Of a DNA stretch of 64,000 bases, positions 36,059 to 46,964 are shown piece by piece (within the stretch, counting starts at the first letter, position 1; each line of letters starts with the position of its first letter). Under the pieces are notes generated by a model. That model was not told where the DNA came from, searched no databases, and saw only the letters and a list, made by a program, of their open reading frames with translations. The stretch is taken from the NCBI GenBank assembly GCA_034509755.1, contig CM067549.1, positions 50,865,052-50,929,051 on the forward strand, written 5' to 3'. The stretch is from Anisodus tanguticus (Eukaryota > Streptophyta > Magnoliopsida > Solanales > Solanaceae). Both the position numbers and the translations under genes were made by a program.

Positions 36059-37552
36059 ATGATTCAATTATTTCAAGGAAGTATTATGATGATGATATTC
36101 ATATTCTCCTTTTTGTTAATTGTGCCAATAAGTTGGGGAATTAATATTAATAATAATCCGTTAGTAGAACTTTCAAGCAGAGAAGAATTGGCAAAGATGG
36201 CTGGTTATGGAGAAGAAAAGCTCTCTACTGTTATCCTCCATGGTACTCTTCTTTGTGGTGATCACACACCACAGCCAGTTCCAGGTTTAATTTCTATTTT
36301 CCTTCACCTTCTAATAATTGTATTCCCTTTTAACCTAAGAACAATTAATTGCAACCATATATACAAATAAGAAAAACACTTTTATTACCAGGATGTGGTG
36401 CATCGGATGGGTTGCTCCTCTCTTGACCAGAGATTTCGGGTTCGAGCTCTGGATATGAAAAAATCTTTAGTAGGGAGCGCTTTCCCCCGAATGGGGCCCT
36501 ACGCGGCGCAAATTCGGATATAGTCGGGCTCCAATGCGAGAATCGGACACCGAATGTAAAACAAACCCAAAAAAGCAAGTTTATTACATTTAGTCAGCCT
36601 TTAGCCAGCTTGTTATGATTTCTTAATTTGTTTGCAAAAAGTTTGTGTATAAAACAAAGGGCAGTCCGGTGCACTAAGCTCCCGCTATGCACGAGATTTG
36701 AGAAAGGGCTGGACCACAAGAATTCACAAAAACAAGCATATCCTATTCTTTAATGACTCGCTGCAATATTGATTTGAATCACTACTTACTAACACAAGGC
36801 TCTGGAGATTATTATAGAATCCAACACCATCAATGATAGTAATGGTACTCCCTACTTCCCAAATTATGTCGTGACATTAGATTGGACACATAGTTTTAAA
36901 AAGAAATATTTAGAAAATTTGTGGTCTAAAATATGTTAAGAATATTTTTGTGGTTATACATTATTTCAAAAGGGTAAAATGAGAACTTTAAATTAAGTCA
37001 AATTAGATATAAAAATATAGACTCATTTTTTAAAATGGAATTAAAAAGGAAAATGGTATCACATAAAATGATACTAAAAAAAATAGGATTACTTGTTAAA
37101 AGCAAAAACATATAGTACTAAATTCACCTTGCAAGATTTTGCATGAATTATGAATATATTTTCGACTAATAATATATCTAGCTAAGCTATTCATAAATTA
37201 ATTTTAATCAATTGGTCTTAATTTGTGTATATTATCTGCAGGTGCATCAGTGGCGGTATTTTGCGGAACTAGTGGGCCGGGTAAGGTACGGAGATCATCA
37301 TGGGCCCAAAATATAACAGATGAAAGTGGAGAGTTCGTAATAGATGTCCCTTCTCATCTCCATGCTAATATTGATGATCCAAACCTATGTCATTTTCAAA
37401 TCCTTCATCTCCCACAGGAGTACTCAGTTTGTGATCATCATTCTTTTACAAAAAGGAAACAGTACACACTAACATCATCCAATATCGGATCAGATGGCAT
37501 CCGCATTTACACCACTCCGACTATTCACCTAACTCTTAAAGCTAGCTCATAA
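36059..37552 (+). CDS. Secreted Ole e 1-like (pollen allergen/extensin family) protein, two exons
   Basis: Exon 1 is 36059-36284 and exon 2 37242-37552. The intron is GT-AG and splits a Gly codon, giving 178 residues. The N-terminus is a clear signal peptide (basic start, then MMMIFIFSFLLIVPISWG), so the product enters the secretory path, probably to the cell wall. The mature part begins a beta-rich Ole e 1 fold: TVILHGTLLCGDHTPQPVPG, then ASVAVFCGT, then the DESGEFVIDVPSHLHA strand that is typical of the family, and NLCHFQILHLP. Four cysteines remain in the mature domain, whereas classical Ole e 1 has six. The C-terminus is rich in Ser/Thr. Members act in wall structure or pollen and root growth; no specific role can be named. 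The 957-bp intron holds two SINE-like inserts and a Stowaway-like piece. A long inverted repeat lies about 180 bp downstream. Confidence 0.85.
36389..36579 (+). mobile_element. tRNA-derived SINE in the Ole e 1-like intron
   Basis: The 5' part resembles a tRNA with a polymerase III box A (TGGTGCATCGGATGGG) and box B (GGTTCGAGCTC, about 36430). The body CGAATGGGGCCCTACGCGGC and the A-rich 3' end fit Solanaceae SINE families. An 8-bp repeat TTTATTAC flanks it (36381-36388 and 36580-36587). Confidence 0.7.
36659..36720 (+). mobile_element. SINE fragment
   Basis: GGCAGTCCGGTGCACTAAGC followed by TCCCGCTATGCACGAG and GGGCTGGACCACAAG is a known type of SINE 5' region in nightshades. The 3' part is missing. 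Confidence 0.6.
36849..37090. mobile_element. Stowaway-like MITE remnant in the Ole e 1-like intron
   Basis: Starts TACTCCCTACTTCCCAAATT, the Stowaway end. The other terminus is degenerate and placed only roughly. Confidence 0.45.
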
Positions 37553-37728
37553 ATATATATAATTCACGACAAGAAGAAGAGATTCATCCGGACACAATTT
37601 CTTGAGATGGCGCTTCAATCTCACGCATTGAGATGTGATGCTCATGATGTTAAAATTTTATCATATTGTACAATTTTGTGTAGCTTTTAAGTGTTGTACG
37701 TGAAAAGACTATTAATTGTGTGTATGTT

Positions 37729-37900
37729 GTGTAGTGCAAATTTTTACTAACTTCGTGAATATCGATCATATGTTGTGTGAGAAATCTTCAGTGTAACTCC
37801 ATGAGTGATACCTTCAAGTATGTAAAAACCCTTTTCAACAACTGATCAGTGACATGCATATGATCGATATTCACGAAGTTAGTAAAAATTTGCACTACAC
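37729..37900. repeat. Perfect 44-bp inverted repeat with 84-bp loop
   Basis: Bases 37729-37772 and 37857-37900 are exact reverse complements. Outer end GTGTAGTGCAAATTTTTAC, inner end GATCATATG. The loop is 37773-37856. It lies about 180 bp past the Ole e 1-like stop codon, so it may fall in that gene's 3' untranslated region or just beyond. No mismatch is present in the arms, suggesting a young foldback. Whether it is a MITE, a small-RNA hairpin or a local inversion duplicate cannot be told here. Confidence 0.85.
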
Positions 37901-38484
37901 ATATCTTTATTCTCTATAAGATTTTAAACCTTTCTTCAATTATAGGTGACAAACGAACCAAACTATCACGTGTATTCGATGCACATGTATTAATGCTATA
38001 CACAAGACCGGGTAAAATTCACAGATATGCATCTTTTTTAGCTTTTGTAATTGAATAATAGTACAGGAAATATTTCAGGACATTATCACGAGACTATCGA
38101 ACGTTATTTGCACGAAAAGAGGTGTAGGAGAAGGGAAAATGTTAAGAAGTAAAACTCGGGTCATTTGCACTTTTGTCTTTATTTTGTGTTGGTCTTTAAT
38201 TTTTGCCCCTCAATGCAAAAAAAAATAAAATCGCAAGGCATAACTTCATTTTCGCATCATAATATCACATAAGTTATCGCTATTTCTACGCAGCACTTTT
38301 AAAGAACTAATGCCCCTATAGCCATAAGTTCGATTTTGTTTGCAAAAATTAAAGATCAGTCCATTTGAATGGAAAAATTAAAGACCAACCCATTTGAAGA
38401 ACAAACCGTGCAATTAATTGGTAAAACTCAGGGAGCAGTCATTTTGGCTGATTAGCCCAGTGGCAAATTAAGTACCATTGAATT
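37901..38484. other. Non-coding spacer
   Basis: No gene or clear repeat end is seen between the inverted repeat and the copia LTR. Confidence 0.5.
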
Positions 38485-38640
38485 TGATAGTGAATATATT
38501 CACAATATATTTTATAATTAATATTTTAGTGTAATTAATATAAAATAGAGATCATAATTCCATTAGGACTACAATTGTACACTCTATATATATTACATTA
38601 ATAAGAGAACTCCAATCAAGGAGAATTACACTATTTTACA
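38485..38640 (+). mobile_element. Short Ty1-copia 5' LTR
   Basis: An AT-rich block ending ...CACTATTTTACA immediately before the primer-binding site TGGTATTAGAAG (38641-38652). The left end, at a TG near 38485, is approximate. It is short, like the LTR of the related copia at 61832. Confidence 0.55.
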
Positions 38641-40795
38641 TGGTATTAGAAGTCAAACCCTACCCCCTCCCTTCTCTCCATAATCCTTATAGATACTTCT
38701 TTCCTTACCCTCTATACAATATTGCTTCTGTCATTTCCACCAAAATTATCCGACACTAAAAGTGCAAGCAGCGATGCAATTTATAGCAAGTCAGTCATAT
38801 AGAAATATAACGGGTTAACCAAAATTCATAGTTCAATTTTCAATTCTTAAACCAAAAAGGTGGGCATCCTTCCTCAGGAGAGAGTTTTCTTAACTTCAGT
38901 TGTGACTGTGTGTGGTGGTTTCTCGGCAGGAAGATTCACTACCTTACCAGTCTTGACTTGAGAACAACAACAATATCATCTTTACGTTGTATCAAAGGCT
39001 CTCCAGTGACACAGTTTCATTTTTTTCAAAGACATCACCAACGGATTCCGTCAACTTTTCGTCACCTTGAAAAACGTATCTCTCGCTTTTAGGGTTCTTC
39101 AACAACCTCGTCTTTCTATCTCACCTACCATCCACGGATATGGCACGGTATTCCTCGTTGCAGCCCAGGATGCTGGGCCCACCTCCAGTCCCACGGTACA
39201 CGGGCCACCAGCACCAGGCCTACTTATCCACGACCCAACATCAGTCTTACGGTCCATGGCCCCTGCAGAACTGAGTCAGGCTTACAACACTATGAATCCC
39301 CAAAAGCAACAGTGGACCGCCGAGGCCCACTACACAGCGGCCCAGCACCACTGACCCCTTTCCAGCCACCAGGCCCACTACACATCGTCCAGCCACAATC
39401 CAACGAATTTAGGCCATGCTTTCGGTTCTTTAAAGATTCAGTAGCCCGATGATGCATGGTATATGGATACGGGCGCCACGTCTCAGCTCACCAATTATTC
39501 TGGTAATCTTCCTCAACTACGCAATTTAAATACTCCTTAATCTATTATGGTCGGAAATGGTCATCGCATTTCAATTCAAGGGTTTGGTCACACGCTAACT
39601 CCACCACCCAACCCTCATTCTCCCTTAAAAATATCATATATGCCCCTAACATTATCAAAAACCTAATCTTTGTTAGAAAATTTGTCATAGATAATTCTGT
39701 ATCTATTGATTTTGACCCGTTTGGTTTTTCTGTGAAAGACCTACGTACGGGGAGACTTCTTACGAGATGCAATAGTGTGAGGACCTCTATCCTTTCCTAT
39801 CCACGTCCGCTGCCCATGTCACTCCACCCACCGCTTTAGCTGCAATATCTCCATCAACGTGGCATAGTAGACTTGGTCATCCGGGAACCATGTTTTTTAT
39901 TCTCTTAGAAACCGCAATTTAATTCAATGTAATAAAGGGAAACTTTCCCATAGTTGCTCATTTTGTCATCTAGGGAAACATGTTAGACTTCCATTTACGT
40001 ATTCTTTAATAATTATTTTTTCTCCCTTTGATATTATTCATACAGATTTATGGACATCTTCTATAACTAGCAACCTAGGTCATAAATATTTTTGGTATTA
40101 TTGGATGTTTTTTCTCACTTCCTTTGGGTCTATCCGCTTAAATTTAAGTCTCAAGTTTTCTTCAAATTCCTTGAATTTCGTACATTTGTTAAAACGCAAT
40201 TTGAAAAAGACATCAAAACGTTTCAATGTGATAATGGTTGTGAGTTCAATAACTCCCATTTTCATAATTTTTGTGCGGTTAATGGCATGGTCTTTTGTTT
40301 CTCCTGCCCCCATACTTCACCTCAAAATGGTAAAGCAGAATGAATTCTCCGCACCATTAACAATATGATCCGTACTTTTCTTTTTCATGTGTCTCTCCCT
40401 CTACCTTGTGGGTATATGCATTAAAAATGGTAGAACACATTCTTAACATCTTACCTACCCGTATGATCCAAAATAGGAAACCCACCGAAATCCTCTACCG
40501 TCGGACCCCTACCTATAATCACCTTTGAATTTTCGGTTGTCTTTGTTACCCAAATCTTGCATCCACGGTCAACCACAAATTAGCACCTCGCTCCCCTCCT
40601 TGCATCTTCCTAGGTTTCCCGTCGAACTATAGGGGGTACTTGTGCAATGAGTTATCCACAGACAAAATCCTAGACTCCCGCCATGTCACGTTTGATGAGA
40701 ACGTTTTCCCATTTGCCAACATCCAAAAAATTCGAGTCACTGATTACAGTTTCTTTGATGACTCGGACACCTCCCCTCTACTTTAAAACACTCTA
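38641..40795 (+). pseudogene. Ty1-copia gag-protease-integrase remnant
   Basis: Starts at a primer-binding site. The gag is unrecognisable apart from a Pro/His/Gln-rich tail (39130-39400). The protease region near 39450-39600 gives WYMDTGATSQLTN in shifting frames, then NIIKNLIFVRKFVIDNSVSI, DFDPFGFSVKDLRTG. Integrase follows with DIIHTDLWTSS (40030), the frame at 40092-40343 with LDVFSHFLWVYPLKFKSQVF, QCDNGCEFNN and CPHTSPQNGKAE; this covers the D,D,E core. It ends after the linker near 40790 (VTFDENVFPF near 40690). No reverse transcriptase or 3' LTR follows. It is the same lineage as the minus-strand copia at 58850-61831. Stops and frameshifts occur throughout. Confidence 0.75.
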
Positions 40796-40874
40796 TTGGT
40801 GAAATACCAAAACTTCTGAAAATACTTTCTATTTTCATTTCGGGGCACCCAAACTTCCATTGGACTATGTTCTT

Positions 40875-41076
40875 TCTTTTTTATAACTGTGGTGTCCAGT
40901 CAGATGGCGCACTACCTGACACCTCCCACCAACAATAAGTACCAGGTAACTCTGTCCACCAAGGCTAGGATAAATGAAAAGAAATCACCTAGTGTTTTGT
41001 CTCTGTTGGAATTTGTACATGAGACCTCATGGATCTCAACCCACTTCATTAATCACTAGGCCACACCTTAAGTGCT
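40875..41076 (-). mobile_element. tRNA-derived SINE with 16-bp target duplication
   Basis: Minus strand starts AAGGTGTGGCCTAGTGATTA, a box A-like tRNA-type promoter. The box B region reads ATGTACAAATTCC, decayed from GGTTCAAATCC. The body GGTGGACAGAGTTACCTGGT and the A-rich 3' end (TTATAAAAAAGAAAG) match a common Solanaceae SINE family. Perfect 16-bp repeats ATTGGACTATGTTCTT flank it at 40859-40874 and 41077-41092. Confidence 0.85.
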
Positions 41077-41245
41077 ATTGGACTATGTTCTTAATACTGT
41101 CCTAATGATCACAGACACAGTATATGCTCTCTCAAACTGAGAAGAGAATGCGTTAAGTCTTTCATTTCCTGGTGTCAATTGATTCCCTTCACATAATGAC
41201 AAAGATTAAATCTAAATTGACAAAAACTTGTGCTATTTGATGCAG

Positions 41246-41569
41246 GATTATGTTTCAGAAGATATCGAAAGCATATCTTGTTTTGAACCTCCTCAGCCCC
41301 CAGATTGCAGCTACAGTAAATTGCAACTTGGAGCGGAGGATTACGCGAAGGAGCCACCGTTAGTTCCACATCATCTACAGATGACTTTGCTTAATGTTCC
41401 ATCAACTCACATGGAAATTCCACCTCCTTTATCAAGACCTCAACATGTGGTACCTAACCACCCCTACATGCAGAAGGGCAAGAGTACCCCGTATGTGGTA
41501 GCACTCGGTTCAACTAACCGATTCCTCTCCAAATATGTGACAGTTGTACGTTACAAGTCCATACAGAGG
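41246..41569 (+). pseudogene. SnRK1 beta subunit (AKIN-beta/GAL83 type) C-terminal exon, gene fragment
   Basis: In intact form this protein is the scaffold of the plant SnRK1 energy-sensing kinase, holding the catalytic and gamma subunits. Here one exon remains after an intron end (TTTGATGCAG at 41236-41245). It reads DYVSEDIES...EDYAKEPPLVPHHLQMTLLN, MEIPPPLSRPQHV, then MQKGKSTPYVVALGSTNRFL and KYVTVVRYKSIQR. That is the ASC domain that closes the family. An apparent donor (AG|GTACCT) follows at 41569. Three changes hit positions that are Leu in the family as I know it: VVPNHPYMQ for VVLNHLYMQ and VVRYKS for VVLYKS. Upstream exons with the glycogen-binding domain are not in the window, where copia DNA stands instead. 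The intron suggests a genomic fragment, not a retroposed copy. It is probably non-functional. Confidence 0.75.
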
Positions 41570-42071
41570 TACCTGTCTGGATGATACGTCTTTTAATAAC
41601 TTTAAGTCCGGTGACAAATTATTACAAGTCAAGTCTCAACTCATGGCCGCTAAAGAAAAGCAGCAGAAGAACGTGTCGACATCAAATTCTCTACTGTCAG
41701 TTTACCCGTAATCACTTATACTTAGGCTCTTATTCGCAGTTGACATGGCCACACGAAAAATAACACGGCTGAAAGAGAGAAGCTGTGCTTGTTGTACTTT
41801 TGAGGAGTCTCAAAGTTGTGCTGGAATCTAGAGTTTAGTAGATAGGATAGGATGTTTAAGATTTTAATGGAATTCCATGAACCATAATCTTGTTTTCCTT
41901 CCCAATTGGCCACTGGAGAATTGAATGAAAATTTTGGCTTTAGTTTTATTGAATGATAATCAGAGAAACAGTTATGTAGAAACAATGCTTGCCTCATATG
42001 CAGTATCATATACAATTGCTAACAATTATGTACAAAGGTTTGTTACCTATATACAATGACAAGTATTAACA
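41570..42071 (+). other. Probable last intron and 3' UTR of the SnRK1 beta fragment
   Basis: A possible acceptor (TTCGCAG near 41739) leads into sequence with an immediate TGA, which would end the protein one residue later. No other coding potential. hAT copy 2 begins at 42080. Confidence 0.35.
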
Positions 42072-45000
42072 ATATAAAGTATGGCTGGCCAGTGGGCCGG
42101 GATCGGGTCCGTCGGGTCGGGACCGGCGGGATCAAGTCGGGCCGGGCCGGGCCGGGCCTGCGGGATTCGCCGCCGTCCCGTCCCTTTTCCGATCCCGTCG
42201 GAGTCGGGGCGGGGTCAGGATTGTTTTTTTTGTTTGCACTTAATTTAAAAAATAACATGTATATAAAAAAATCAATAATTAAACAAGATAGTGTAATAAA
42301 AACATTCAAGACTGTTTTTGTGCCTCTTATATTATTTAATAGACATGATTTTTTTTGTAATACAAATACAATTGTCAAAATTGCAACTTTGTGGTGTTGT
42401 TCAAAAGTTGTAAATTACATAGTAAAATTGCAATTATAAAAATTACATTTTGAAAAAAACTTGTTCTACTTTCTTAATAATTTCCTGTGGTTCTTTAGTT
42501 GGAATTGGTATTTGTTAGTCAAATTGCTCCACGTCGCTTCCACCACATTCGGATAAGATTTCGTTGTAGTTTTCGTCTTCTTCTTCGTTGATCTCCGATT
42601 GACCGCACCTTCTCCGCTCCGCTCGTATCCAATCTCTGAATAATACTACAATCTCCAAGCTGTCTCCGGCTAATGAGTGTTTGTGCTCTCCTATTTGATA
42701 GCTGCCAGCAGAAAAAGCGCTTTCAGACGCCGTTGATGACACTTGAGTGTTCAAAACATCTCGGGTCATCATTGAAAGTGTCGGAAAGGTCTTCTCATTC
42801 CCTCTCCAGTATTTCAGCAAGTCTTCACGTCCTTCTTTATTGAGAACTGCTTGGTACGATACAGAACCCTGCAATTGGTTAGTATCGGTACGATCGCACT
42901 ATTTCTGAGGCTTTCAATACTAGCCGCAGAAACATCATGTCTTTTGTGAGGTTGTGTTGAAAAAGAAGAAGGTGGTATGGAAGCCGGTAGGTTGCTAGCA
43001 CTTTCTTGTTGGTAAAACTTATATACATTTTTGCATTCGTCTTCTACGCTAGACAACACTTCTTCTTTAGTTTGTTCAATAGGTGGTGGGTGATTTGGAT
43101 TTTTGAGACTTGGAGGTGGTAGTACTGCTATACAATCGTAAATAATTTCAATAAGTGATTTAGTACCGTCTATTTTAATAGTCGAATTTAATACAGCACC
43201 AATAATATAAATAGTGGGAATAGGAATAAAATATTTTTTTATTTTGATAAACATTTTTTTAATAGCTTTTGCTTATAAGTCAAGGTTTATCCATATATTC
43301 ATTAAGCAGAAAAATATTAGAGCTATATAAAACAACATAGTTGAAATAGTAGGATAATATATACTGGAAAATTCTTTTGTTGCTTGAAAAAATTTCTCTA
43401 AAAATACAATAAGTTCGGAAATTTTTTCTCAATCGCTATCTACAACCATATCAGCTGGATTTTGATTATGAGAGTTAAAAAATAAAGTTATAGGTTTTCT
43501 ATAGTCATAAGCAACAAGTAGTTGCTCGTATAAAGAATTTCACCTAGTTGGTACTTCTTCTGGAATTTTTCTATAAGGTAGTTGGCGATCGTGACAATTT
43601 TTTTTATATTCTTTTCTTCGTTGTATTCTATTGTTTTTAAAAATAAAGTTTATAGCAAATTGTATTTTACTAAGAATGTCTTCAAAAAGTGATAGACCAT
43701 CCTTTACAATTAAGTTATATATATTGCACACACATTTTCTATGAAAATGATCTGGAAAAGATGGAGTTAAACTATTTTTTAAAATTGTAATAGCGTAATT
43801 GTTAGAAGAAGTGTTATCTAATATAATAGTCATAATTTTATTAGTTATTCCGTAATAATCGCACACTTGATAAATATTTTCTGCAATAAAAGTACTAGTG
43901 TGCCTATCATCTATATATCTATACGCTAAGATACGTTTTTGCATAGACTATTTATAATCTATCCAATGACATGTTACCGTTAAATAATCATGGCCGTTAG
44001 TACTACGACATATATCAGAAGTGATAGCCACTATGCCATTAAAATGATATAATGACTAATGTAAATATTGTTGATATTCATGTGCGAATTTAAATACATC
44101 TCTCTTAACAGTTGATCTAGAAAAACCGTTAAAAGCAGGATTATACATATCTCTAACGTAATGAATAAAATCGGGAGATGAAGGAAATGAAAAAGACAAA
44201 CCCTCCACAATAACTAATTTTGCTATTACTTCCCTATCTCTATGTTTATCGTATTTAGGACCTACAATTCCCCCCGTCATAGGGTTGATTTGACCATGTA
44301 CTTGGTCCGGGACAGTATGTGAACCTTGTCCTAATGGAGCGCACGTTTGCGCACCCGGTTTTGAAGCCTCATATTGGGCATACCTAGCTGGATGAGCCCT
44401 TGCTACGTGCCTCATTAAACCCCCCGTCCCACCGTGACCTTTTCCAGTTTTAATTTTTAAAAATCTTTACAAATTTTACATTTAGCTACTTGATTCTCTA
44501 CGTCCCTATCAAAAAATGTCCATGCATCTGATTTTAATGTTCGCTTTGATGGATCTTGTCTTATACTAGGGGCAATATGAGGCATTTCAGTTGAAGGTGC
44601 ACTAGTGGGTGTGTTGTCATTTACATTAGTGGGTGTATCATCTAGATCATCGTCTAAATTAAAGTCTTTTTGAGTTTCAGAAAATAACTCTTCGTCTAAA
44701 TCTAATGGTATTGTAGAAAATGTTCAGTATCAACAAAATCATCCTGTGTAGGAATAGGATTCTGTCTAGAAATAGGACCATTGCCCTTGTTACCCCTACT
44801 AGAAGAAGCATGACCCCTACCCGTAAGCATACGTTTAAATCCTTCAATTATAAATTTATAATTATACTAATAAATAATTAAAGTAAATGAAATTAAGTGC
44901 GCTAAATAAAATAAACAGACAATAATAATTTAATGAAGGAACGAATGTACCAAACGCCGACGTAACGTCGATGTGTAATCGAGAGGTTGAAAATTGAACT

Positions 45001-45537
45001 TTGCTCGATGGAAAATCCTCAAGCTAGTTGCCAACTTCACTTCCAAATGAATAAATAAAATTGAATATTTAGTAGACAATGTAGACTTGTAGAGAGATAG
45101 ATTGAGAAATTAGAGAGATTGTAGGAAGATTTGTGAGAAAGATGAAGAGAAAATGAGGTATTTATAGTTGGAAAATTGGGTTAAAGTGTAAATATAATAA
45201 CTTATCGGTTAAAAATAATATTAAGAGGGGTAGGGGGAGGTTAGGGGAGGGGGAGGCCAAAAATGGTCGTTGCACACCTGCCAAAATGTAAAATGATCGT
45301 TGCATAACGACCAAAATGTAAAATGGAATTGGTGCAACGACTATTTTTGAAAAAGGTGAATTTCGGGCGGGACCGGGATTGGGTCGGGACTGGTGGGCTT
45401 GGGGCGGGTCGGGACGAGACCATGTCCCGTCCCGGTTCGAGTCCCGATACCGCAATTTTTTTTAAATGTCGGGTTTGGGGCGGGACCAGGGCGGTGTCGG
45501 GGCGGGACCGGGCCCACTGGCCAGCCTTAATATAAAG
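42072..45537 (-). mobile_element. hAT transposon copy 2 with 8-bp target duplication
   Basis: The element proper is 42080-45529 (3450 bp). Its ends read TATGGCTGGCCAGTGGGCC and, in complement, TAAGGCTGGCCAGTGGGCC. The 8-bp target copies ATATAAAG lie at 42072-42079 and 45530-45537, the size expected for hAT. Both subterminal zones are filled with GGGTCGGGAC and GGGCCGGGCC-type motifs. The decayed transposase is on the minus strand. It is related to copy 1 along its whole length but better preserved at the ends. Confidence 0.9.
42515..44560 (-). pseudogene. hAT transposase (BED/hATC type), broken
   Basis: Minus strand from about 44560: a BED zinc finger with WTFFDRDVENQVAKCKICKD, then GHGGTGGLMRHVARAHPARY (CxxC...HxxxxH), separated by a stop and a one-base frameshift. 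The open frame 44415-44056 continues with VEGLSFSFPSSPDFIHYVRD, STVKRDVFKFAHEYQ. A second frame (43944-43540) gives YRYIDDRHTSTFIAENIYQV and ILDNTSSNNYAITIL. The C-terminal hATC domain is at 42870-42515: DLLKYWRGNEKTFPTL, MTRDVLNTQVSSTASESAFS. The same order as in copy 1. Stops separate all parts, so it cannot move itself. Confidence 0.82.
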
Positions 45538-46593
45538 TAGATTAAAATTTCAACATGATGTTATTTATTGGAAATGGTTTCATTTAAATTCAAATGGATG
45601 GATTGTTCTCCCGGGAAATAAGATTCTCCTTCCGTCCCATATTACTTGTCCACTTTCTCCTTACACGCCACTTAAGAAATCATAAATAGAAGTGCATTTT
45701 TACTATATTATCCTTATCTCTCTTCAATAAATTGCATTCTAATCAATATTTACTACTTTAAAAAATATTTAATGTTAATGATAAAATAGAAAAACTTTAC
45801 TTAATTTTATCTGAATTTTGTGAATTGACACATACTTCGGGATAGATATTCTTAGTAATGTGGACAGTTAATATAAGACGAAGGGAGTAGCATATTTAAC
45901 TAGGGTTACTATTCAAGTATGTCTATAATGAGTTTAGTGATAAGAGTACTTGTAAAAACATATACTATCATATTATTCATTAGATTCGAGTAAATATGGA
46001 ATGCAGAGTTAATTTTTACCTTTAAAACACATTTATTTATAGTTCACAAAAGAAAATCTTATATTCAACAAGATTCGTAAAGATGAATAAAAATGAAAAT
46101 TAAGAAAGAATACAAACATAGAAATAGATATGCAATTATGTGTTAAATACCACTTCACCCATTAAGAGTACTCAACTCATAATAAATTACACATTTAGGA
46201 GTTTTTGGTTGGAAACAAGTTATTACATGATAATTAATTTTGGGATTAGTTATTTCACACTCTATAGAGATAAAATAACACTATAATATCGAAATTATGA
46301 AATTAGTTATATCATAATTTTATTTTAACTAAACGTGAGATAAATACATTTCAAATTTAATTTCAATAATAATTATCCATTATCAATTTGCTCTTCAGAG
46401 GTTTATTGAGACTTCTACCCCGGGGTGAGATTGACGATAGGCTAACCACCTGACACGTAATAAATAAGAGTTCCACTTTAATTGCTAATTCGGTGATTCC
46501 TTTCCCTTTTACCCCATTTTACTTTGCTTTTACCAGCCTTCCATTTTCCCTTCCGCCGCCGCTTTATATTTACTTTTTTTTTTTACCTCTCCC
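45538..46593. other. Spacer and likely promoter of the next gene
   Basis: Non-coding. It contains a Stowaway MITE (45626-45888). The last 100 bases are pyrimidine-rich, like a plant 5' leader, with a TTTATATTTAC near 46562. Confidence 0.5.
45626..45888. mobile_element. Stowaway-type MITE
   Basis: Left end CTCCTTCCGTCCCATATTAC, right end ...TATAAGACGAAGGGAGTA, matching the inverted ends of Stowaway. Non-coding, about 260 bp. Confidence 0.7.
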
Positions 46594-46961
46594 ATGGAGC
46601 CCCTCACCGACGGTAACGGTAATGGCCATCCATCAAACGACATCGTTTCATTCCCAAACAACCTTGCTCCTTTTCCCGAATCCACTAACGCCGTTTACGA
46701 GAATCCATCCTCCGTTATTCCGGTTTCACCTGTCCGTAAGCTCCGTCCAGTGCGGTTTGGAAACTGCCGTAGCAGCTATATGGAAATGGACGAAGCTCTG
46801 ATGAGTTGCAGCACTGATTTAGGGTTTTTAAGTCATCAAAATGCGTCTAACATTAATAATGGCGTATTGGACATTTCGGCAGTTCAGCAAATGAAGTCGG
46901 AGTTTCATGCTGATTGCTTCAACTTGATATCCCAAGCTCGTATTTTCGAGGCGGAAATTAG
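46594..46961 (+). CDS. Candidate first exon of the trihelix gene
   Basis: An ATG in strong context (CCCATGGAG) opens a frame of 122 codons plus two bases, ending at a possible donor (ATTAG|GTACTC). The product (MEPLTDGNGNGHPSNDIVSF...) is rich in Ser/Asn/Pro, ends in a helical segment (MKSEFHADCFNLISQARIFE), and matches no domain I recognise. Its final AG joins in phase with the trihelix exon at 55830 (AG+C gives Ser), which would yield one protein of 371 residues, similar to single-trihelix GT-2-like proteins. Phase agreement alone has a one-in-three chance, so the link is inference. The gap of about 8.9 kb is filled with insertions. It could instead be a separate truncated gene. Confidence 0.5.
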
Positions 46962-46964
46962 GTA

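Noticed and set aside
36389..36470. tRNA-like sequence considered as a tRNA gene
   Set aside because: Box A and B are present but no cloverleaf or acceptor stem closes; the A-rich tail and flanking repeat show a SINE.
41581..41763. Possible copia RNase H remnant after the SnRK1 beta exon
   Set aside because: No motif holds up in any frame; it reads better as intron and 3' UTR of the gene fragment.
42056..42439. 127-codon plus-strand frame
   Set aside because: It covers the GC-rich hAT terminus and is an artefact of its repeat words.
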